A DNA stretch of 64,000 bases, taken from the NCBI RefSeq assembly GCF_910592395.1, contig NC_088310.1, positions 22,017,501-22,081,500 on the forward strand. Direction: 5' to 3'. This DNA is from Lineus longissimus (taxonomy: Eukaryota; Nemertea; Pilidiophora; Heteronemertea; Lineidae). The translations under genes were made by a program, and so were the position numbers. Shown here piece by piece: positions 1 through 13,132 of this stretch. The notes beneath the pieces were generated by a model, which was not told the DNA's origin, did no database searches, and saw only the letters and a program-made list of their open reading frames with translations. Each line of letters begins with the position of its first letter. The stretch's first letter is position 1.

Positions 1-3000
1 ACAATTATATTACCATCAAGTACGGCAAATTTAACTAAGTTGATGAACAACATAACCAGGAGGCCTTTTTGCAAGTGATCAGGGACTGTGCAGTGCAACA
101 CAAATGAGTCAAAGCGGCCTCGGGCTGGCTCTCGCGCCGCTCTTCATCAATCCTGTTTGTAGTAACAACACTGATTCAATTTCTACTTACAGGCTATAGT
201 TTTTGATCTCGTTAACTTTGTTTGTAAAATCAAAGGTTGATTTCAAAATGAAATTAGCTAAGTTTTCTCCCAGCAATGACACTAATCGAGCTTATTTCTG
301 TACCGGCAGCCAGCCGTGTGATTGTGCCAATACTAAGAAGACACTGGGGTGACGGGATCAAAGTGACAACGAGTGCCCGCTATGAGGATGCCAAAGAAGC
401 AGTAATTGTTCACAATCAAGCTACATTGAGCAGAGGATGAACGCAGAATAGTTTACCACGTCAAATTAATCAGGTACATTTTGTTGGAATAATAGTGGAG
501 GAGGTTAAGAGACACTTGAGATTAGAAGCGAACAGGGGGCTTTACTCCAAGGGTTGGAGTAATTTATAATCACAAGACTCGCAATATTTCTTTAATATGA
601 TAGAGATGTTTGGTGGTGAATAGTGTAATGTGATGAAATAATGGCAGAAATGAAGAGAATCGGAATCTTGGCGAGGGCATGCTTCGTCATATCGAGTTAC
701 TTGCAAGAAGATAAAAGAAGAAAGCATCTTGAGGTCAACAATTTGAAGAAAAAAATCGAGGTGCAGCAATCACGTAGAAATAACTTTGGTTGGGGGTTTT
801 ATGATTAGTTGGAAGCAGAAGCGTTTTGGATATTAATTCGATGCAAGTCTATTTCGATTTAGATATACATGTACATAACGGGTGGAGAAACTACTCCTCT
901 CACAGTATCTTCAAATTTGTTTCCCACTGCACAGCTTCTATTCACCCAGGGCACGTTCAGCTCACAATCTACTCACTTCACGTCTCTGTCTCCTTCCCTT
1001 TGCTCGATCGGTTAATGTGATCAAGTGAAGTGAAGGGGGAGACACGACATGATGAGCACAGCTTACTCCTCCAACAAGAATTCAATAAGAGCGGAATGGA
1101 GCTGATCAAATAAGTCTGTCAATAGAAATGTACACCGAACTATCAATGACTGTGGGCTGAGGTCGGCTAAATTGGTCCTCCTACAGTAAATGTATTTCTT
1201 GCTTCGTCCTTTATTGCATTACTATGGATTGCCCATTTAACCTTCCAATATTTCGACCACAAATATTATTTCTGATGGGTCAATTTCAAGTATGGTGTTG
1301 AATGAAGTGATAGGGTTATCTGCTTCTATGTGCGATTAATTTTGCGTCCGAAATTTTCAGATTAGTCAGTGTAGTCTGTGAACACGTTTAAAGCACTGCT
1401 AGTTTGGTATGATTGCATAAGTTACCAACAGATACAATTGCAGTTTGTTGATCATTTGGTAACCATGTTAACCGCTACTGAAAGGGCTAATCTGACCTGG
1501 TTATAAAATCTTTATACCGAATGCCTGGTAAGCAGGAACGGCAACAGAAATCTCTTTGACGCATCAGATCTCAGTTCTTACATACAAGTCTTATCTTTTT
1601 TTGCGCGTTTGCAACTACCGGGTGTCTCGAAGTGCTCATTTTCCGCCGGAGTTCGACATAAAAGCGACTAGCCAAACTCCCGTAATCAGGTCGCAGTACC
1701 CACCTTAGAATGAGAGATAGTCCTTAATACGAAGGAGTATACTTCATTTGGTGGTTGTGCTGGTACGACGGTGTCACGTTTCCCAATATCCACCGCATAT
1801 TCGTCCAATCAGATACGATTGTCTTGTCTCGACTTGGCGATCTATGAATTCTTCCAATCCTGCATAGTTTTATTTTTATTCAAATTACCAAGTATACCTA
1901 AGACAAAAGAAGACGGTTAAACTCTTTCAACGTTGCACGTAAGTAGTTATGCGTACTTCTTGTATCGGATAGACGATAATCTTATCTTCGTGTTTTGTGT
2001 CGAATCGAAAGAACGTAACCAAATGTCTATCCCACATAGGGTAGTGAATGAACTTTGATTACGTGCTATGTATCAGCTGGGTAGAACGATGCTCCCCTAC
2101 CAACGCCAGGCTTAATTTCATTTCAAACAGGGAACCACGTGTTTCCGTAGGAGCGCCACCTTTTTGTGTTCGTAAAGAGTATATAATTCTAACCCGGGGT
2201 CCAGCTTGTCAACATTACTCGCTGGGATTATGATCAAAAGGGTTTTATTAATCGGTGCATAATTAATCCTTTTTCGGCGGAACATTATTTTCCCGCAGAA
2301 AGTGTTTTTGGACACTTTGCCACTTTTTGTGAGCTGATTTGACACGTGTAGTAATTCTCGAAAATAGGGTGTCTATATATTCCTGTGACTAGCTTCCGGG
2401 GTGGTTCTCTACCGTATGTATCATAGTTGCACACTTTTCCCGTATTTGTGCAGTAACCCAACGCAGCGGCAGAGTTTATTTGTAACACATAGCTTAAATG
2501 GTTCATTGTGCACCTCTTCTTACATCTCCATTTCTTACACTTTGGTATTGGGCCGTATCTTATGAAATAAAACTTTTCCGCAAAATGTCTCATTTTATAG
2601 CATGAAGGACGGTTTATAGCAAGAAACGCGAAGATATACAAGCAGGTAATTTTGGTTTCCCAAATAACTGCGGGAATATGTCCTTTATTCTGAGTTCAAA
2701 AATCTGCCTTGCAAATGTCTGCCTTGGGTTGCTCTAACTTATGATTCGATCTACAAAAAGCTTGACTCGTAACCGTGATAGGATATTTATGTCATCCATT
2801 TCATTAGATCAAGTCAGGCAATCATGAGGCACGTCTCTCTACCGTAACAACTTCATTCCTCGCGCTCTCAAGCAATGATACCAAATGGACAAAATCGCAT
2901 ATCAAAGCCAAAAGTTATGACATGCGAGAAGAAACCGATAGGTACTTATGGGTAGGATACCTAAACTTCATCACGTCACTGCTTGATTTGATTTTCTATG

Positions 3001-5394
3001 ATCTTGCTACATGTCAGTTCGATCTTTGAGTATTTTTATTTAAGACCGCGGCAATAAATTGACTGGTTGGTTAGCAATCACGCAGCGCGGATGAGACGCA
3101 GTGAGCCTTGTCAGTTTAGATCCGTCACTGCATGGAGCCGTTTCGGCACGCCATAGAAGATTTGGTGGAGACCATCGAATGGATGTGTTTGATTTAACGG
3201 TTTTGACATCCAAGACTTTGACATCGTAAAGCCGTGAGTCCATGATTAGCAAGACAGAGGGTGATGGCTGCAGGGGCCCTTCTTCTGCTCACTTGGAGGA
3301 ACCGTTCAGATTGCGAAGACAAACATCTCTGAACCATTCCGATGGTGGACCTCTGGAAAAGAACAATTTTGTCTTCTTTCTATTATATTTTTCGTGGGGA
3401 AGGACTCGACCACATCTCGTTCTTTGCTTGGCATTCCCCTGGAGAATTGCCTGATAAGGTTTCACTTAGCCACCGAATAATGGTTGGATGATATATCAGG
3501 GAGGAAAGACGATGCTCTAATAATTGAAGGTAATTAACAATGACAAGTCACATTAATCCTGCGGTGTGTATCCTGTTAGAAGATGGCATTACACCTAGTT
3601 CAAGGTCACGAAAATGGTTGTATGCACGTCACAGAGGGCGTCGCTATCTAGATTTTGGTTCAGAAAGTCGTCATCCACGATAGGTCGAGTTTACTAATCG
3701 ACAAGAAAAACTGATAAGACTGTAAGAGCTTCTTTGCCTTCTTCTCAGTAGTTTAGAGGAATTATTTTTGAATTTTGAAGCGATATACGTATAGAGCAAG
3801 GAAAACTTTCAATTTGTAAGTACATGCAGGACCTATTGACAATCATTATCTTCGGTCTTGGTATCTCTTGTTGGTGATGCCTTTGGCAATAATGTTCATA
3901 TTTTTGCAGGTCAACCGAGTGCGTGTCACCTGCTTGGAGAACGTGTCAGTGTCATTATTGGTATGTTGGGTGGCGGAGTCGCGGCCAACTCGCGTAACAT
4001 ATGTCATTATAGAGTCTTGGTTAAACATTGTATGACAATAATATTCTAAATGATAAGATCGTTGACTTACTAAAGTGTGCTTTCTGCCCCTGATCGACAT
4101 TCTGGGCAAACTATGATATCTAGAGATGATTCCGATTGCTATTGATATGAAGATAGCAAAACCAAGTTACAAAACATGTTCGCTTTGTACATATCATTCT
4201 TGTGTGAACATACTTGACATGATAAGTATCCGGTACTAGATCCAATCATTGGTCAATCATGACAGCGACACCACACAGTCTTTGTGCACGTGTGATATTT
4301 CCCGTCTTCTTTGACGCTAACCCGCAACTTGCATGACTGGTAACTGTTTTTGTGCGGAACTTATCTTCCCCTTGGCAATTCTCAACTTGACCCAGGAACG
4401 AGATTACCATGAACAAACGACAAAAAGCCTGGAGCTTGAAGTGGTGACTGAGAAATTTTTCGTTGGTATCTTCATAATGCTCGGTCGATGTTTGTCTGAT
4501 TGCCACTCCAAAACACGCCAAACGTCTTGTCTGTCGGGGTATCGCCATCTAGCAGAAATTCGACAAACTGAACTATCCAGCAGCATTGATCAGTCAGCAG
4601 TCTGCCTCCAAAACAGGCTTCTATTGCAAGTCGAAGTTAAAGTTTCAAACCTGCTTGTGAGGTTTTGGTTCACAAAAAGCTCTGAATTATAAAAAAAGTT
4701 CATATGGGAAACTCTTCAAGGTCAAAAGTCGCCTTTGAAGGCTTACTAGGATTGCGTTGCCGAGGTGAATGGCATTTCGGAACCGCGGCAAACTGTAACC
4801 GAAGGAAGGCTGCGGCTAAACTATAATCCAACTTAAGCCAGGCCATGCTATGCTATACCGCTTGGTAAGAAATGGAGATTTTTCTCCCGCTATTTCTTCC
4901 GGTGTATTAACTTCTGATACCATCCAGAGTTCAACAAAATGCACCACGTTGGGAGAGACTCCTTCGATAAACATTTGATTTAATAGTAGCAGTTCGAGAA
5001 TAAACTTAATTTCTCGATAGACCAAATATATTTTTTTAAATCAGTTACAGTTGAGCGGAGTGCCACCAGCAGCGTTCCTCTTTCGATTATGCGCAGCATG
5101 ACTTTCAGAAGGTTTTTTACCCGTCATGCGATCCTGTAGGAGTCATGTATCAGTAGGAGTACGATAGGCTGTGATTAGTGGTTTGATAATAAGATGTTGC
5201 CCACGATTCCTGCCACAAGCATAGCTTAAAAGGGAGGTCCACGATACACGTTTCAAAGCAGAGATTGAATTAAGCTTGAAATGTATGGCAAAGTTCATGT
5301 TACAACAAGCCACACAGGTAGGTTCCTATATGCAAAGCCTTAAACAGCGTGGTCGGGATTCCGTCTGGCCCATATCTAATTGATGAGGAAATTG
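1..5394. other. Intergenic, no supported gene
   Basis: I read both strands for open frames bounded by splice sites, signal peptides or recognisable motifs and found nothing I can support. The open frames here are at most about 120 codons, have no family resemblance, and overlap on both strands as random AT-rich sequence does. A gene with very short exons could still be missed. Confidence 0.5.
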
Positions 5395-6445
5395 AGCCAG
5401 TCACAACCAACCTGAATCATAGGGGGGTGAGATAAATGGAGATAGTAACAAACAGATCGAATCGGTCCTGGCTGATCCACCGTCATGCCCAAACGTTGAG
5501 CGAGTTAAGGCACCGAATCCGTTCTGGCTGCATGCTCTTCCGTCTAACCAATGCATTGAGCGAGTTAAGACGCTCACAACGAGACCAAATCGGACCTGGC
5601 TCAATCTAGCATAGTTTCAATACGGCGAGCCTGAACTGTCGCAACTCTATCGTCGAATTGACAAGACCACGGACCTTAATGGTGGCTTAACTTTAGTGGT
5701 CCCAATACAGTACGAGGGTTGGCACAGTCATAACCAGACTGAATTGGACCTGGCAGCTTTGCAAACGCGGTGAGAATGTAGAGTCTGTCAAACGCAGACG
5801 GAATGGGACCTGGCTGCTCTAAGGTAGTTGAGGAATTTGTCCCGCTCTGTCTCTCCGTCTTAACCAAAGGACGAGCGATTTGAGACGGTCACAATCCGAC
5901 CTGGCTGCGCTACCGTCTTCTTGAAGAGATTGGATTCCAACAATGACAACGAATCGGACCTGGCTACTCCTTCGCACTGCAAAGAAGAGTACGGACGGAC
6001 ACAACCAGGCGGAACTGCTCTACCTTGTTGTCAGCAGAGTGAGTGCGTTGAGACATTCACAACCAGAGGGAGTTGGCGTGGTCTGCTTCTCCGTCTCGCA
6101 AAAGAAATGAGCGAGTTGAGACAGTCACAGCTAGCCGGAATCGAACCTGGATGCGATACCGTCTTCGTCTTGTCCATTACCGGGACTTTGTCAACTCTCT
6201 CACGGTAACGGTAATACAACTGTCCAGAATAGTAAGTGAATTTTCAATGTGTTGCCAAAACAATGAGAGAACAAAACCAGTCACATTAAGACCGCATCTG
6301 GCAGATACTCCTGCTTGCCAGTGCGTTGAGCAAGGTGAGACAGTCACAGTCAAACCGAATCGTACCCGGCTGCTCCACCGTGATAGAGTAGAGACAGTCA
6401 CAACCAACCGGAACCGACCGACATGCTGCACCGTCTTCTGACGCT
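5395..6445. repeat. Degenerate minisatellite, unit roughly 80-100 bp
   Basis: The same words recur in the same order about ten times: a block like 'gcgttgagcgagttgaga', then 'cagtcacaaccag', then 'cggaatcggacctggctgct', then 'ctaccgtcttc'. Examples begin near 5465, 5530, 5720, 5790, 5880, 5955, 6110, 6320 and 6385. Copies differ by many substitutions and indels, so this is an old array. The many 60-120-codon frames over it on both strands are a by-product of the repeat. It ends about 570 bp upstream of the His-rich gene. Confidence 0.75.
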
Positions 6446-6554
6446 GGCAAGGACCTAACTACGGTGATGTAAGTTTGTGGCAAGACTGTTGAGCAGCCAG
6501 GTGCCCTTCGCTCGGTTTTGTTCTGTTTGTCACATGTACATTCTATCCCGAAGC

Positions 6555-6588
6555 TGGCCGGGCGGCCGGGCGGCCGGGCGCCCGGGTC
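6555..6588. repeat. GC-only short tandem repeat
   Basis: Three to four head-to-tail copies of an 8-mer like GGCCGGGC, ending in a CCCGGG palindrome. It is an isolated island of pure G/C in AT-rich surroundings, about 430 bp upstream of the next gene start. Confidence 0.75.
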
Positions 6589-7018
6589 ACCGACGCGGCC
6601 AAGCCAGCTTGAGCCTACGCTTATATACTGTTCCGTCTACTAGTGCAAACATAGTATCCGGCATCTTTTGAATATGACAGTGTAACCCTGATTTCCCGCC
6701 GCATCACGACTCGTGCTTTCTTCGTTGAAAAGACAGCCATAAACAGAACTCGATTGAACTGGTCTGTAGAAATAAGGACCTATGATCTTGATTGGACTAC
6801 TCCCATCCATTGCTAAGATGTCCCGTTCAATACCCAACAACTGTCGGTCATATTGTTTATTGAATGACAAAGTTGTGTCGTCAGTTGTCCCCATTTAACA
6901 GCTTGCATCTTATTGATCACTATCTGTTGAGTCTCATTCCTAACACCTACATCATACGGCTTGATAGTGTTATGAATATAGCCTTTCACATTGAAATCCT
7001 TACTCTGATCCGTCCGTC

Positions 7019-10000
7019 ATGGACGACATTCGTAGTGTCCGCTGGATCGTCTTTTTCCTCCTGCTGGGTATTGTTTCTGTTTCGAATCTCGAGCTCATTG
7101 ACCCCGAGCATAACGGACCTGAGGAGCACGGACATGAAGTACATGAACTACACGAACATGAAGTACACGAAGAGGAACACGGTGATGAAAGAGAACACAA
7201 AGTAGACAGACATGAAGAACACGAAGGGCGTGGACATAAGGAGAATGGACATGAAATAGAACACGAAGGTCATAAACATGAAGAACACGAAGAACATGGA
7301 CATGAAATAGAACACAAAGGGCATGAACATGAAGAACACGCAGAGCATGTGGATGAGGTACACGAAGGGCAAGGACATGAGGAACACGGACATGTGATAG
7401 AACACGAAGAGCACGGATTTGAAGAACACAAAGAGCATGGAGATAAGAAACACGAAGGGCATGGACATGAGGAACACGGACATGAAGAACACGAAGAACA
7501 AGGACATGAGGAGCAGGGAGATGAAATAGAACACGAAGGGCACGGACATGAAGAATACGAAGAGCATGGACAAGAGAAGCACGGACATGAAATAGAACAC
7601 GAAGGGCACGGACTTGAAGAACACGTAGAGCATGGACATGTGGACCACGGACATGAAATAGAACACGAAGGGCACGGTCTTGAAGAACACGAAGAGCATG
7701 GACATGTGGACCACGGACATAAAATAGAACACGAAGGGCACGGACATAAAGAACATGAAGAGCATGGACAAGTGGACCACGGACATGAAATAGGACACGA
7801 AGGCTACGGACATGAAGAACACGAAGCGCATGGACATGTGGAACACGTACATGAAATAGAACATGAAGGGCACGGACATGAGGAGCACGGACATGACGAT
7901 CACGAAGGGCATGGACATGAGGAGTATGGACATGAAGAACACGAAGAGCACGGACATGAAGTAGAACACGAAGGGCACGGACATGAAGGACACGAAGAGC
8001 ATGGACATGTGGACCACGGACATGGAATAGAACACGAAGGGCAAGGACATGAAGAACACGAAGAGCATGGACATGATGGACACGAAGAGAATGGTGGTGA
8101 GGAGCATGGGCATGAAATTGAACAGGAAGGGCACGGACATGAAGGACACGAAGAGCATGGACATGTGGACCGTGGACATGAAATAGAACACGAAGGGCAC
8201 GGACTTGAAGAACACGAAGAGCATGGACATGTGGACCACGGACATGAAATAGAGCACGAAGGGCACGGACATGATGGACACGAAGGGAATGGAGATAAGG
8301 AGAATGGGCATGAAATTGAACACGAAGAGCACGGACATGAAGAACATGAAGAGCATGGACATGAGGAGCACGGTCATGAAATAGAACACGAAATAGAGCA
8401 TGGACATGTGGACCATGGACATGAAATAGAACACGAAGGGCACGGACATGAAGAACATGAAGAGCATGGACATGTGGACCACGGACATGAAATAGAACAC
8501 GAAGGGCACGGACTTGAAGAACACGAAGAGCATGGACATGTGGACCACGGACATGAAATAGAACACGAAGGCCACGAGCATGATGGACACGAAGAGAATG
8601 GTGATGAGGAGCCTGGTCATGAAATTGAACACGAAGGGCACGGACATGAAGGACACGAAGAGCATGGACATGTGGACCTCGGACATGAAATAGAACACGA
8701 AGGGCACGGACTTGAAGAACACGAAGAGCATGGACATTTGGACCACGGACATGAAATAGAGCACGAAGGGCACGGACATGATGGACACGAAGGGAATGGA
8801 GATGAGGAGCATGGGCATGAAATTGAACACGAAGAGCACGGACATGAAGAACATGAAGAGCATGGACATGAGGAGCACGGTCATGAAATAGAACACGAAA
8901 TAGAGCATGGACATGTGGACCACGGACATGAAATAGAACACGAAGGGCACGGACATGAAGAACATGAAGAGCATGGACATGTGGACCACGGACATGAAAT
9001 AGAACACGAAGGGCACGGACTTGAAGAACACGAAGAGCATGGACATGTGGACCACGGACATGAAATAGAACACGAAGGGCACGGACATGATGGACACGAA
9101 GGGAATGGAGATGAGGAGCATGGGCATGAAATTGAACACGAAGGGCACGGCCATGAAGAACATGAAGAGCATGGACATGAGGAGCACGGTCATGAAATAG
9201 AACACGAAATAGAGCATGGACATGTGGACCACGGACATGAAATAGAACACGAAGGGCACGGACATGAAGAACACGAAGAGCATGGACATGTGGACCACGG
9301 ACATGAAATAGAACACGAAGGGCACGGACAGGAAGAACACGAAGAGCATGGACACGAGAAGCACGGTCATGAAATGGAACACGAAGAGCACGAGCCATTC
9401 GGGCAACTAGATCCTAAGATTGAGCATGCCGAGCAAGAGCATGAGGATCATGAGCTCAAGGTTGAGCAGCACGATCTTTTAGAGCAAGAGCACTTGTATC
9501 ACGTTGATATAGAGCACGAGGTCGTGGAGGAAGAAGGTGATCCTTCGGTCTTGAAAACAGATGATGACAATTGCGAATTTCCTTTCTTTGAGGCAACCAC
9601 TCCAGCTCCACCACCACACCTCATCATATATCCCCGCATTCCGCCCTATACCATCTACTGCGATGTCATCGCTGAACGTAGGATAAAGGACCCGCTAAGG
9701 ATTAGATTTCCCTTTGCGAAGGTAGGTTTTAAGCACTTGCTAGAATTGCCTAGGCTTTCATATCATGTCATTAATGACGTGGCAGCCAGCATAGGTACTA
9801 GGAATGATCATCATTTCCTTGCGACTAAGATTAACATACCATAAACTGAAAGCTAGATACCACAAAACTGAAAACAGTGGAATCTACCGGTCCCCATTAT
9901 GATATATAGACTTTGGCCACATTCCCAACTGCTGATCACACTTGAAAATTAGTTATTCATTCTATATATGCACTCTTACTTTGACAATAATGCTTGCCAA

Positions 10001-12501
10001 ATATCAATATAAAGATGCAGGTGGAATATATCTATGTGAAAACGTTTGTCAATCAAATTTAGTCGACTATCACTAGACAACTGTAAGTCAACCTCGGAGG
10101 TGGAGTCAGAAGGGTGCGCAAACACTCTGCTATTAGAATGATCCTTTGTAGAAGTTAAGATATTCTCGGCATAATGTTTATTTCAGAAAGGTCAAGATTA
10201 TATCCTGGTAATGTTGGATCCTGATCTGATACCGGCTCCATTTGTTCACTGGATTGTCGCCAACATTCCTGTGAGTATATAAGTCATTCATATGCCAATT
10301 TTCTTATTCGAGAAAAATAAACCATGGGGGTGATTCATTTCTTTCTCGATTTCACAACACGAACTGACGAAAAGAATAGTACGAACTATTGTAAAAGTCT
10401 TTATCATTCACCGACCATGATTCATCGGTTAAAGATTTCCACGATTCCTCGTAAACGCTGATTTACCATTAGTATGTAGCAAATAGACCTTTGTACTACG
10501 CTTTTGCAGGAGTTGCGAAACCTGCCTATTGTAATGGACCGACCAGTATTCGCAAGACTGTGATAAAATTGTTCCGCAATTAGGGCTTCTGTTGCGATTT
10601 GCCGAAGCGCCGCGCAAACGAGTGAGCGAGATTGTCGCTGCGACATGCAACTATTTTCGCTGCTATGCATGTACATGTGTAAACAAAAGGATCTATAGTA
10701 TCCCAGGTCGCTGCGATCACCGATTCTTACAGACACCTGCGATTACAACCGTAAACAAGCGAGGTTTGTTACATACTATCATAATCGCAGGAGACCACGA
10801 TCTAAATTGCTCGTTTGCGGGGCGTCCAACACAACTGCTCAAGTCATTTAGGCTGCTGGGTCTGTTTAGCTACTCTTCCACTGCCCGGCTTTACCAAACC
10901 CATCAATAAGTGGGCATGGTGGGGCTGAACAACTGAGTAATGTTTGCGGCAACCTGTCGCGGCCAAAACTTAATAAATGGTTGGTCGATGATAATCTCCC
11001 AGTTAGGCACATGTGGTGGAGACAGTTTGTTTTATTCTTGAAACAAACAAAATGAACGTGTTGACCGAATGATTGGGAAACAAAACGATGGAGCTGTTCC
11101 GACAAATCATTCACTTTTGCAAAGTCCTGTCAGGCACGTCATTGTTTTCGGCACGTTGTTTCAGTAACAGGTGGACTGACTTGCAGAGCCTCAAAACATC
11201 GCATCTAATGGTTTATAGTGTACTATTTACTCCTTGAAACTCGTGTGATGATTGGATGCAAACACGACGGTCTTCGATTGATTATCACCAGATTTTCAGC
11301 ATGGTGGTTTGAAATATCCGTCTGATTGACCTAATTCATAAATTATGCTACCTCTTTTTCAGGGTCGGCTCCTATTAAGTAAACGCGGAGTTTACGTCAA
11401 CCGGGAAGATTTTGTTATACTTGGTAAGCCAGTTGAATGGCCCTAATTAAAAAAATTATTGCTTAACAGTAAAGTTGTTACTTATGAAAAAAACCCATCG
11501 ATATTGATCCTCTGTATAGAAATTAAAAAGGCACAATTTTCAATTGGTCAAGACCAAAGTCCTATAGTATGGCGACTGATTTATGGTAATGCAACCAATG
11601 GCAAAAATAGGTCTCCACTACACTTTTTGGAGATGCTGCCACCAACATTAGCGGATTAAAATATTATTATGGAATCTCGGCATCTTCTTATTAGAATCAT
11701 ATATTTTCAGAATACGTGCCGCCAAATCCACCAAACGAGCAACACAGATACCAGTTTATGCTGTACGAACAGGAAGAGCCAATCAGTTATGACCTAGGCA
11801 CTCGCTTATGGATGCTGATAAATCGTTCGCCATTCTCGGAGTACGTCTTCATTGATGACCTTGATGATGACAGCATAGTCAACAAGACCATGCCAGTTGG
11901 CTACTTCCAGTACAACGCCTACATGGATGAGGACAGCAAGTGTGTCCAAGGCGAGGAGTATGATTGGGATAAATGCCGGCGATGTAAGGATATCAAGATG
12001 GAGTTAAGCAATTTCCACAACTGCACGGAGTTCGTGCAAAATGTTGTACAGAGCATAACATATTCTATTGATATGCATTTCCCCAATATCTTCATTCGTG
12101 GGCCGATTCCGCCATATGTGAAAGCGTATAAACATGTCATACGGCGAACGATTCGCAGGCAACTTTCGAGAGCTTTATGCCACATGGATTGGGACATGAT
12201 GAGGGGATATGCGTATGGTGGAACCCATAAATGTATGAAGGTCTTTACAAGAACTCTTCAGGATGCTGAACAGCAGGCTTCCAGCAAGATTAAATATGTC
12301 AAACAACATTTCAACAAAAAGAAATTCAAGTTGGGTAAACAAAAGGCCATCAAAGATGCTGAATTCGGTACTTTTGAAAAGACCTTTGCCAAGGGCAAGT
12401 ACAGATTTGTGCGGCCTCTGTGCCAATGGCTTTGCAGAAAGGTTGGAAAGTACTTTTATGATTATCTCGATTACCATAGACGGCGAGCTTATGGATATTA
12501 A
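7019..12501 (+). CDS. Secreted His/Glu-rich repeat protein with C-terminal PEBP domain
   Basis: Four-exon model: 7019-9778, 10187-10270, 11363-11423, 11711-12501 (about 1231 aa). The N-terminus has a hydrophobic stretch (RWIVFFLLLGIVSVSN) typical of a signal peptide. Residues about 27-800 are His/Glu/Gly repeats. The PEBP fold then follows: CDVIAERRIKDPLRIRF, LPRLSYHV, YILVMLDPD, FVHWIVANIP, EYVPPNPP, HRYQFMLYEQ and MPVGYFQYNAY. The DPD aspartate and the two ligand-cleft histidines (HW and HRY) are kept. About 160 basic residues with several Cys follow. Splice phases agree (0, 0, 1). The first donor (GAC|gtggca) is weak; I chose it because it gives the normal PEBP spacing from strand P-x-x-S-Y to DPD. 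A stronger donor at 9721 (AAG|gtaggt) is also in phase but drops 19 residues of the fold. Role is inferred: an extracellular, probably metal-binding protein; family members bind small or phospholipid ligands. Confidence 0.8.
7105..9395 (+). repeat. Coding tandem repeat (22-codon unit) with higher-order structure
   Basis: The basic unit is about 66 bp and codes a 22-residue block such as HGHVDHGHEIEHEGHGLEEH. Larger blocks are copied too: the word gatggacacgaagggaatgg occurs at 8273, 8780 and 9089, spaced 507 and 309 bp. The difference, 198 bp, is exactly three 66-bp units, as expected from unequal crossing-over. All spacings keep the frame. Two reading frames on the opposite strand stay open for over 750 codons only because of this periodicity. 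Confidence 0.9.
9779..11710 (+). other. Introns of the PEBP gene
   Basis: Three introns: 9779-10186, 10271-11362 and 11424-11710. Acceptors end in tgtttatttcag, cctctttttcag and atattttcag; the second and third donors are gtgagt and gtaagc. No other coding segment is visible, except for the two PEBP exons listed under the gene. Confidence 0.65.
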
Positions 12502-13132
12502 ACTACGTGTGTTTTATTCAATTAATTGATTCCGAACTCAACTGAGGTATGTGCTTTTCCCACTAATCACCGCGAGGGTGGGGCTATGATGGTGGCCTAA
12601 CCGAGTCACCGCGCCGAGGTTCAGGGCGAAATGACAGGTCCACGCGAGCAGTTTTTGATGAGAAACTCAATGCCGAAATTGAGGTACATTTTTTCTCTCA
12701 AAAAACATCTCAAACTCAATATTGAAATGTGATTTTGACTGCTTCAGTTTTTTATACCCACCTAATCGGTTAGATGGTTGCCCAGTCAAAACCGCTGCTG
12801 CCAAAATGAGGTACAGTACAGTGCATAATAGAATATGAAGAGTGCTACATTTTATCCATTTGCATGTCAAGTCAAATCCGTCAGGAGACACTCAGAATCA
12901 ACGAACATGTATCTAAAACGCTGCGCAAAGGAGCGATTTCCATCACATGCTGCGACCTGCCACGTTACCTTGACAACATGACGATTGTGATTGGAAAGCA
13001 GACGCCGATTGGTAATGGTATTGGAAAACACATCCATACCGGTTCTCACTCTGATCAGTAAAATAAAACATTTTTCGCATGCAATCTTGTCTCGCGCACT
13101 GACTGAATTTTATTTTTTAGTCAGGGTTTTGT
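12502..13132. other. Gap between convergent genes
   Basis: The PEBP gene and the first GPCR converge here. I see no gene. TTTATT at 13109-13114 is an AATAAA on the minus strand, about 20 bp past the GPCR stop, and is a good candidate poly(A) signal for it. No clear AATAAA follows the PEBP stop closely. Confidence 0.5.

Noticed and set aside
2285-2641. Minus-strand open frame of 118 codons with several Cys
   Set aside because: No signal peptide, no repeated Cys spacing and no clear splice sites. It might be an exon, but I cannot support it.
4246-4692. Overlapping open frames of 100 and 119 codons on opposite strands
   Set aside because: No recognisable motif, no splice support, and opposite-strand overlap as expected by chance.
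7095-9406. Two long minus-strand open frames (767 and 752 codons)
   Set aside because: They are the antisense shadow of the 66-bp repeat; a repeat whose length is a multiple of three keeps other frames open. They lack start context and domains, while the plus frame has a signal peptide and a PEBP domain.
9722-9778. First PEBP-gene donor at AAG|gtaggt (9721)
   Set aside because: It is the stronger consensus, but it removes the P-x-x-S-Y strand. Keeping these 19 codons restores the exact family spacing to DPD. It may be used as an alternative site.
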